From an uncultured cyanobacterium (GTDB lineage: Bacteria; Cyanobacteriota; Cyanobacteriia; Cyanobacteriales; Geitlerinemataceae), in contig CAKZKB010000509.1 of NCBI GenBank assembly GCA_937121005.1, positions 1 to 5,459 of the forward strand: DNA of 5,459 bases, given 5' to 3'. Shown here in pieces: positions 1 to 4,514 of the stretch (position 1 is its first letter; each line of letters starts with the position of its first letter). Below the pieces are notes generated by a model. It made no database searches. It had not been told where the DNA came from and saw only the letters and a program-made list of their open reading frames with translations. The translations under genes were made by a program, and so were the position numbers.

Positions 1-26
1 AGAACAGCGACAGTGATGGATAACAT
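1..26 (-). CDS. Partial membrane microprotein gene, downstream tandem copy
   Basis: Only the first eight codons and part of the ninth are inside the window. They read MLSITVAV, then the start of a leucine codon, identical in protein to the start of the complete copy at 84-176. The two DNA copies differ here only at positions 6 and 12, both silent third-codon positions (GCT for GCC, ACT for ACC). An AAGGAG ribosome binding site (minus strand, 38 to 33) lies 6 nt before the ATG, at the same spacing as in the other copy. The stop of the upstream copy is 57 bp away, and I see no separate HLR1-type promoter in that gap, so the two are probably co-transcribed from the promoter near 206-243. The length and C-terminus of this copy are unknown. 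It could be a decayed copy further left, but silent-only differences argue that it is functional. Confidence 0.72.
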
Positions 27-83
27 AACAAACTCCTTGCTTGGTTGCGGTGTATCGACTCAATGTGTTATGGAAGGGAGAAA

Positions 84-176
84 TTATTGACCTTGACCTT
101 GGAAATAGGCGACAGTACCGATGGTAGAGGCGGCGATCCAGCCTAGAATCAGAACGGCGACGGTGATGGATAACAT
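84..176 (-). CDS. 30-residue single-pass membrane microprotein
   Basis: A short gene of 30 codons plus TAA. The protein starts MLSITVAVLILGWIAAS and ends AYFQGQGQ. Residues 2-24 form one uninterrupted hydrophobic segment, with small residues (A, S, G) on one face and a single Trp at 13, followed by a short polar glycine/glutamine tail. This is the build of the tiny subunits attached to thylakoid complexes. The start is set by an AAGGAG site six bases upstream (188 to 183) and by conservation of both site and start in the tandem copy at 1-26. The frame stays open far upstream, but that extension is Arg/Ser-rich and not protein-like. HLR1-type repeats lie 30 bp upstream, which points to control by light or redox state. 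I do not recognise it as a named photosystem, cytochrome b6f or NDH small subunit. A light-induced microprotein such as SliP4/Norf4 of Synechocystis is one candidate, from size and regulation only. Confidence 0.8.
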   Translation of the reverse strand: MLSITVAVLILGWIAASTIGTVAYFQGQGQ

Positions 177-182
177 GGCGAA

Positions 183-188
183 CTCCTT
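183..188 (-). promoter_or_regulatory. Ribosome binding site of the microprotein
   Basis: The minus strand reads GCAAGGAGTT here, a strong Shine-Dalgarno core (AAGGAG) with six bases before the ATG at 176. The identical ten bases precede the second copy (minus strand 40 to 31). This fixes the short 30-codon start and argues against the much longer open frame. Confidence 0.8.
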
Positions 189-205
189 GCGTGTGTTGTG
201 TCCTA

Positions 206-243
206 TCTGTAAACCAATGTAACACTGTGTAAAGTATTGTAAA
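206..243 (-). promoter_or_regulatory. Double HLR1-like element (putative RpaB site)
   Basis: On the minus strand, reading toward the microprotein start, four 8-base units follow one another with two-base spacers: TTTACAAT (243-236), TTTACACA (233-226), GTTACATT (223-216) and TTTACAGA (213-206). The period is exactly 10 bp, one helical turn. The known cyanobacterial HLR1 consensus is (G/T)TTACA(T/A)(T/A) twice with a two-base gap, bound by the OmpR-type regulator RpaB on high-light and photosystem genes. Units 1 and 3 match fully, unit 4 misses one W position (G), and unit 2 misses one (C). The array ends 30 bp before the ATG, so it must overlap or abut the core promoter. In known cases that position goes with repression in low light and release in high light. 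I could not define a clear -10 box. Confidence 0.75.
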
Positions 244-555
244 CGTGACTTGACACAGAGATGCAGGTGATGTTTGTCACCGACGCAAGCAGATCGGCAA
301 AATATCAACGGCAACGATGGCCCCAGACCGAACTTGTCGGGACTTCCGACGCAAGGATGAAACCCTTGCAATCTCGTTGCGATTCTCGAAAAATACCTTT
401 TTTGAGAGTCTCCTTTGTATCGCGATCGCGATCGCTCGTTTGGGAAACTGAGATCGCCTCCGAACCCGACGACGATCGAGACTGTTAACCTGTTTGACGC
501 ACAGCGTTTCCTTGCCATTCCGCCGATAGTGGAATAGAAGCGAAAGGACGGAACC
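244..555. other. Intergenic stretch without a convincing gene
   Basis: This stretch lies between two divergent small genes. The open frames in it have Arg/Ser-rich, non-protein-like translations and no good start sites. Visible elements are short hairpin-capable sequences at 266-281 (GGTGA/TCACC), 351-369 (GCAAGG/CCTTGC, 7-base loop) and 385-406 (CTCGAAAAA/TTTTTTGAG, one G-T pair), and two overlapping HIP1 octamers at 422-435. TTGACG at 494-499 could be a -35 box for the gene at 556, but no -10 box stands at the right distance. GATAGT at 525-530 is too far for that -35. A small RNA cannot be excluded but nothing identifies one. Confidence 0.5.
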
Positions 556-723
556 ATGGAAGTGCGCTGGCAAACCTTACTCGTCAGAATAGCAGGTTGG
601 CTGACAGCCGAGCTCGTCCTCGGCTTCGTCGGTTTGGATGACTTAGCCGACTACAGCGAGTTCGCCCTCGATCGCCACACTTTAGAAATGCAATCGAAAG
701 CGATCGTCTATTTTGTAAATTAA
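556..723 (+). CDS. Conserved-looking 55-residue small protein
   Basis: A 55-codon gene starting MEVRWQTLLVRIAGWLTAEL and ending KAIVYFVN. AAAGGA at 542-547 stands eight bases before the ATG, a good ribosome binding site. The composition is protein-like: a moderately hydrophobic or amphipathic helix at about residues 5-27 (two Trp, one Arg, one Glu), then an acidic-aromatic stretch GLDDLADYSEFALDR (26-40), then a mixed tail. There is no signal peptide and no clear membrane-spanning segment. The GLDDLADYSEF motif resembles short conserved hypothetical proteins I associate with cyanobacteria, but that is memory, not a search, and no function is known to me. It runs opposite to the adhesin gene, and the two stop codons overlap in TTAA at 720-723, leaving no space for a terminator between them. 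Confidence 0.72.
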   Translation: MEVRWQTLLVRIAGWLTAELVLGFVGLDDLADYSEFALDRHTLEMQSKAIVYFVN

Positions 724-3700
724 CGGCAACTCGGAGCTCCCAACACTACCCTCGTCGGCACTTCAGCAATCAGAGAAACACTACCGTCCGGGGCGATCGT
801 CCAGTTTGTGGCTTCGCGAGGGAGAGAGAGGGAGAGGGGGAGAGAGGGAGAGGGGGAGACGGTTACAGTTTCGTTATCCCTTTGCCTGAAATCTTCCCAG
901 CCGATCGCCGTTGGTGACGCTGAAACCGGATCGGTGGGGTGGGGAGGCAAGCCGCCGCGTCCAGTGATGACAAATTCGCTGTCGTTCCCACTGACACAGG
1001 GATCGCTATCGATTAAAGCCGCAGCATTGATAATATCCGATCGCAGATCGACCAATCCCGACCCCGGATCCACGTCGGGGGTTTGGATTTCCACGATTCC
1101 GCTAAACTCGGCCCCCCGTTGGGAAGAAGCGGTAATGTCGCTTTCTGGGGTGGTTCGTGGCCGAAATTGGGTTCCGAAAATCCCCGTCGCCTGGATGCGA
1201 ATTTGTCCCCCCGAACCGAGTTCGGCGTTGGCACTGATATCGCTATTTTCTAACGCCGTGAGGGTGTCGGTGGCGATGTCGATGTTGCCGCCAGTGGCAT
1301 TGCGAATGGCGTTGGTGCTGATGGTACTATGGCGGCGCAGGCGCAGATCCGACGATCGCACGACGATGTTACCGCCATCTCCGGCTTGGGTGTTGGCTGA
1401 GAGTTGGCCCCGGTTGTCGAGTTGCAAGAAAGGGGCCGCGATCGTCAGGGTTCCAGCCGAAAAATCCCCTTCTCCACTGACTACAATTTGGGAACGATCG
1501 CGCAGTTGAACGCGATCGGCGACGATCGTCAAGTTTCCCGCCGTCCCGCCGCCGTCGGTACGGGCCGAGATGGTACTTTCCCCAGTCAGATCGACGGACT
1601 CCGAAGCCGCTATCGTCAGGTTTCCCGCGTTCCCGATGCCTTCAGTCGAAGAGGCGATCGCGGCCATATCGTCTAAACTGAGGCGTTGGGTGTCAATGTT
1701 CAAATCTCCTGCATTGCCGATCGCACTATCGCGTACCCGCGTTTGGATTAAACTCCCGGCCCCGCCTCCATCAACGCCTTGCAGCGTTACCGACTCAGAA
1801 GCCCGAATGGTGAGACTTCCGCCATTTCCTTCGCCGCGCGTTTGGGCCGAAACAAATGCCCCGTCATCGAGTACCAACCGTCCGGTTTCAATGGTAAGAT
1901 CGCTGGCATCGCCTCGAGATCCGCTATTGGTTTGGCTGCCTAAAGAACTGGCAAACCCACCGTCGCTCGTCCCTTGTAAGATAACGGATTCAGAAGCCAG
2001 AACCGTCAAACTCCCCGCATTGCCCTCGCCAAAGGTCGAAGACGAAATAAATGCCCCCTCCTCAAGCAGCAGCCGACCCGTATCGATAGTAATATTGCCT
2101 GCATTGCCGCGTCCGTCCTCATTTTGACTGACAATCGAACTGGAGTTATCCTCCGCATTAACTCCTTGTAACGTCACCGACTCTGTTGCTTGTACCCGCA
2201 CGTCTCCTGCATTGCCATTTCCCAATGTTGAGGAGGAAATCGAAGCCGCTTCGCGCAAGATGAGTTGTCCCGTTTCGATGGTAATGTTGCCCGCATCCCC
2301 TTCCCCCGTTTCTCCCACGCCAGCGACGATCGTCCCGTTCGATCCCAGTCCCGCCAGTTCTGTAAACTCAGCCGAGGGTAATCCCACCAGTTCGACAGAA
2401 TTGCTGGCCCGAATCGTTAAATTGCCACTATCACCGCGTCCGAGGGTTCCCGATCGCACGAAAGCACCCCCCGAGACCAGGAACCGCCCGGTATCGATGG
2501 TAATATCTCCTGCAACGTCGGCCTCGGCCCCTACCGCCAAACCTGAAGAGAGAAAGCTACCCGATCCGGCCGCGTCCGTACCGCGCAACTCCACCGAGTC
2601 AGTGGCGACAATCTCGATATTGCCCCCCGAACCGCGATCGAAGGTGGCCGATCCCAGTCCGGCCCCGTCTAAAATGCGTAGCTGTCCGGTTTCAACGGCG
2701 ATCGTCCCGCCATTTCCCGTCGCCATTTGTGCGTCGGTTGCAGACAAGCCAATGGGAACGAACAAGCCACTGGGGAAGCGGGTTCCTGACAAGTCGCGGA
2801 CGTAGGCCGAGTCCGTCGCGGCGATCGATCCGGTGAGTTCGACTGACTCGGCGGCCCGGACTTGGATGCTGCCCCCCGGCCCCGATCGAAAGGTTCCGGC
2901 CGAGAGTTGGGATCCTCCCGATACTAACAGGCGATCGCTTTCAATTTGCAGCGTTCCCCCCGATCCCGATCCCCAAGTGTCGGCGAAAATGCCCGAAAAA
3001 CTGTCAGCAATTTCGACATCGATCGCATCGATCTCGATATCGCCACCGCTTCCGGTACTAAAAGTAATTGAAGACAAGAAACCACCATCGCCAACGGATA
3101 CCGTTCCGGCGCGGATCTCGATGTTGCTACCACCTGCACCGCCGAGGGTTCCCCCCATGATACCGCTTCCCTGACTATCGATGGGGTTAACGCCGCTTAA
3201 GATGAGGGTTTGGGTGGCATCGATCGCGATTTGGCTTCCCGTCCCGCTTCCTCGAGGGCGAGCAAAAATTACCGAACCATCACTAACAAGAATATTGCTT
3301 CCAAATAGATTAACATTGCCACTGGAACTCCCACTGGTATCGATCGCCGCTCCTTCCGATAAAATAATGTCGCCGCGACTGCCAGCGATCGTCTCAGTTT
3401 CCAGATTGAAATCTCCCTCGATAATGCTAGCGAGAGTGACATCGCCACCCGGTACGCGCAACCGTCCGCCTTGTAAGCTAACATTTTCCCCCACCAAAGT
3501 TACAGATCCGCCAGCCGGAACCGTCACCCCCGCACCGTTGCTGGCAATGCCTAGAGTGGCTTCGGATTGCTGTAAGGTGGCAATATTGACGCTGGGACTG
3601 GTAGTACGAATTTCGTCAAATAACTGTTGTGCTTCGGGACTGTCACCCGCAAAAATTTGACGGTTTCCGGTTCCTAAAACGGCAATTTCTCCAGAATTAG

Positions 3701-4298
3701 ATGTTAGCTGCAACCCCACTGGAACGGATACTGTCAGTAAGGGCGGTTCGCGAACCGCCCCTACAGAATTGGTGTCGAATTCAAACCCATCTGCAAAAGC
3801 GATCGCGTTCCCCGTACTGCCTACAAATGCCCCGCGCACATCTAAACTGGCATCGGGGCCGAAAACAATGCCGTTGGGATTGAGTAAAAACAAGTCCGCA
3901 CCGCCGCCAGCACCGAGAGTTCCGAAAATCTGCGAAATGCTGTCTCCGGTGACGCGAGTCAGGATGCGATCGATTCCCGTTGGGTTGGAGAAAATGACGC
4001 TGCGCCCTTCCCCAACATTAAACTGGCTGAAACTGTGGAACAAATTGCCACCGCGCAGCGCACCGCCATCGATGCGATCGCTCGAGGCATCCACAGGAGC
4101 GACGATCGAACTTTCGCTCCCCAATGTAGCATCGGGCACCAACTGAGCGCTAGCGGGACTAGAAACCGCGATCGCACTGAGGACGATCCAGACGGCTTCC
4201 AACCCGAACCCATACTGTACGGACGGCGATCGGAGTATCATTGTAGCGATTCCCATGAACTCGCGCCGGCCAGGAGACCCGCGCTTGCGTAAATCCAT
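720..4298 (-). CDS. TpsA-type filamentous haemagglutinin-like exoprotein
   Basis: A secreted beta-helical adhesin of 1192 residues. A signal peptide spans about 20-51 (hydrophobic 35-45, cleavage motif ASA at 49-51, mature start QLVPD). Residues 52-170 form the two-partner-secretion (haemagglutination-activity) domain, with NLFHSFSQFNV (85-95), NPTGIDRILTRVTG (105-118) and the hallmark NPNGIVFG (140-147). This domain normally guides export through an Omp85-family TpsB pore; no tpsB gene is visible here. Residues 200-1090 are Gly/Ser/Thr/Val-rich strand repeats. The C-terminus carries SEFVITGRGGLPPHP (1107-1121), typical of cyanobacterial members, then a Pro/Ser/Leu linker made by a DNA repeat, and a tail with NWTIAPDGSVSLIAE. 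The only two cysteines are C1101 and C1191, a possible disulfide. The start is uncertain: a stop lies directly before the ATG at 4298, and ATGs at 4256 and 4241 (the latter with GGGAA upstream) give more usual signal peptides. The adhesin's target and biological role are unknown. Confidence 0.92.
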   Translation of the reverse strand: MDLRKRGSPGRREFMGIATMILRSPSVQYGFGLEAVWIVLSAIAVSSPASAQLVPDATLGSESSIVAPVDASSDRIDGGALRGGNLFHSFSQFNVGEGRSVIFSNPTGIDRILTRVTGDSISQIFGTLGAGGGADLFLLNPNGIVFGPDASLDVRGAFVGSTGNAIAFADGFEFDTNSVGAVREPPLLTVSVPVGLQLTSNSGEIAVLGTGNRQIFAGDSPEAQQLFDEIRTTSPSVNIATLQQSEATLGIASNGAGVTVPAGGSVTLVGENVSLQGGRLRVPGGDVTLASIIEGDFNLETETIAGSRGDIILSEGAAIDTSGSSSGNVNLFGSNILVSDGSVIFARPRGSGTGSQIAIDATQTLILSGVNPIDSQGSGIMGGTLGGAGGSNIEIRAGTVSVGDGGFLSSITFSTGSGGDIEIDAIDVEIADSFSGIFADTWGSGSGGTLQIESDRLLVSGGSQLSAGTFRSGPGGSIQVRAAESVELTGSIAATDSAYVRDLSGTRFPSGLFVPIGLSATDAQMATGNGGTIAVETGQLRILDGAGLGSATFDRGSGGNIEIVATDSVELRGTDAAGSGSFLSSGLAVGAEADVAGDITIDTGRFLVSGGAFVRSGTLGRGDSGNLTIRASNSVELVGLPSAEFTELAGLGSNGTIVAGVGETGEGDAGNITIETGQLILREAASISSSTLGNGNAGDVRVQATESVTLQGVNAEDNSSSIVSQNEDGRGNAGNITIDTGRLLLEEGAFISSSTFGEGNAGSLTVLASESVILQGTSDGGFASSLGSQTNSGSRGDASDLTIETGRLVLDDGAFVSAQTRGEGNGGSLTIRASESVTLQGVDGGGAGSLIQTRVRDSAIGNAGDLNIDTQRLSLDDMAAIASSTEGIGNAGNLTIAASESVDLTGESTISARTDGGGTAGNLTIVADRVQLRDRSQIVVSGEGDFSAGTLTIAAPFLQLDNRGQLSANTQAGDGGNIVVRSSDLRLRRHSTISTNAIRNATGGNIDIATDTLTALENSDISANAELGSGGQIRIQATGIFGTQFRPRTTPESDITASSQRGAEFSGIVEIQTPDVDPGSGLVDLRSDIINAAALIDSDPCVSGNDSEFVITGRGGLPPHPTDPVSASPTAIGWEDFRQRDNETVTVSPSPSLPLSLSLPREATNWTIAPDGSVSLIAEVPTRVVLGAPSCR
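825..856. repeat. Two perfect 16-bp G-rich tandem units inside tpsA
   Basis: AGAGAGGGAGAGGGGG occurs at 825-840 and again at 841-856 with no mismatch, inside a purine-only tract from 818 to 859. On the coding strand it encodes the low-complexity linker around residues 1148-1159 (PSPSLPLSLSL) of the adhesin. Five G runs (820-822, 830-832, 836-840, 846-848, 852-856) with gaps of 7, 3, 5 and 3 bases fit the usual four-run quadruplex pattern on the plus strand. Sixteen is not a multiple of three, so a unit gain or loss would shift the frame. Confidence 0.85.
1581..2963 (-). repeat. Seven degenerate protein repeats in the adhesin stalk
   Basis: A motif of about 44 residues recurs from residues 446, 530, 597, 669, 733, 798 and 863, at spacings of 57-84. 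Its form is G-(N/D)-(I/L)-T-I-x-T-G-x-L-x-L, then GA-(F/S)-(I/V)-S-S-x-T, then G-(N/D)-(A/G)-G-x-(L/V)-T-(I/V)-x-A-x-(E/D)-S-V-x-L-x-G. A shorter copy begins at 920. The clearest pair starts at 669 and 733. Such alternating strand motifs are known to stack as right-handed beta-helix turns in TpsA stalks. Divergence between units, with variable linkers of 13-40 residues, suggests old duplications rather than recent slippage. Confidence 0.8.
3737..3764. repeat. Interspersed GC-rich palindrome within tpsA
   Basis: GGGCGGTTCGCGAACCGCCC at 3741-3760 is a perfect 20-bp palindrome. The flanking GTA and TAC extend the symmetry to 28 bp with one mismatched pair (3740/3761). I recognise this word, often written GTAGGGGCGG...CCGCCCCTAC, as a highly repeated intergenic element in many cyanobacterial genomes (recollection, not searched). 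Here it is read in frame as VGAVREPP (residues 179-186), between the secretion domain and the LLTVSVPVGLQ segment. Confidence 0.75.
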
Positions 4299-4318
4299 TT
4301 AAGCAGAAATTCTCGGAT

Positions 4319-4339
4319 GCGATCGCGAGTCGCGATCGC
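4319..4339. repeat. Inverted pair of HIP1 octamers
   Basis: Two GCGATCGC octamers (4319-4326 and 4332-4339) sit in a perfect inverted repeat with 10-base arms (GCGATCGCGA and TCGCGATCGC) around a single G at 4329. It lies 21-41 bp upstream of the longest adhesin start, in the probable leader of that gene. HIP1 is a genome-wide cyanobacterial repeat; a regulatory role for this pair is possible but not shown. Confidence 0.8.
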
Positions 4340-4366
4340 TCCAATTAAAAAGGGGTAATCCGTCAT

Positions 4367-4393
4367 TCTGAACTCTGAACTCTGAACTCTGAA
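4367..4393. repeat. Heptamer tandem repeat TCTGAAC
   Basis: TCTGAAC is repeated perfectly at 4367, 4374 and 4381, followed by TCTGAA at 4388-4393, giving 3.9 copies. On the other strand it reads GTTCAGA. Short tandem heptamers of this kind (STRR class) are a known feature of many cyanobacterial genomes. It sits in the intergenic region between the divergent tpsA and pstC genes, 21 bp before the Pho-box-like site. Confidence 0.85.
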
Positions 4394-4414
4394 TTTCCCG
4401 AAGGGGGCCACAGG

Positions 4415-4443
4415 ATTAACGCAACCTTAACCTCTACAGGTTA
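4415..4443 (+). promoter_or_regulatory. Pho-box-like site upstream of pstC
   Basis: CTTAACCT at 4426-4433 matches the cyanobacterial SphR/PhoB half-site ((C/T)TTAACC(A/T)) exactly. ATTAACGC at 4415-4422, eleven bases upstream, shares the TTAAC core and gives the expected 8+3 spacing. The third direct unit expected at 4437 is absent; instead AGGTTA (4438-4443) forms a perfect inverted repeat with TAACCT (4428-4433) around CTAC. TACTAT at 4466-4471 is a possible -10 box, which would place the RNA start near 4478 and give a short leader before the ATG at 4515. Phosphate-starvation control fits the downstream transporter gene. The incomplete direct array lowers certainty. Confidence 0.6.
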
Positions 4444-4514
4444 GCGTGTCAGAAACGATCGCGCGTACTATAGATTTCAGTATCGCATCGCTACCTATTG
4501 CTCTCGATCGCGCC

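Larger units (their letters stand above)
1..190 (-). repeat. Tandem gene duplication, 150-bp period
   Basis: Bases 1-40 align without gaps to bases 151-190 at an offset of exactly 150. They differ at positions 6 and 12, and at three of the four bases 27-30 between ribosome binding site and start codon. The match covers the first codons, the start and the ribosome binding site, and then fades. It marks a duplication of the whole small gene; the far half of the left copy is outside the window. Confidence 0.75.

Noticed and set aside
266..369. Two short hairpins considered as a small RNA or riboswitch
   Set aside because: Stems of 5-6 bp, no recognised aptamer core, no clear promoter or terminator; too little to call.
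385..406. Hairpin with an A/T-rich stem, considered as an intrinsic terminator
   Set aside because: The stem is weak and A/T-rich, and flanking genes diverge from this region, so no transcript would be expected to end here.
494..530. TTGACG and GATAGT as a promoter for the gene at 556
   Set aside because: The gap between them is 25 bp, too long for a standard sigma-70 promoter.
84..557. A 157-codon minus-strand frame ending at the microprotein stop
   Set aside because: Only its last 30 codons look like protein. The rest is Arg/Ser/Cys-rich, covers the HLR1 repeats, and lacks a ribosome binding site, whereas the internal ATG at 176 has AAGGAG.
261..573. Open frames on both strands between the two divergent small genes
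   Set aside because: Basic, low-hydrophobicity translations with no good start sites; HIP1-rich DNA often stays open in several frames.
808..4292. Long plus-strand frames opposite the adhesin gene
   Set aside because: Their Pro/Ser/Arg-rich translations are the mirror image of Gly/Ser/Thr-rich repeat codons, and they break wherever the adhesin repeats change.
4446..4514. GTG at 4446 as the pstC start, adding 23 residues
   Set aside because: The frame is open and an AGG precedes it, but it would start upstream of the best -10 box, and the extra residues show no family feature. Kept as an alternative only.
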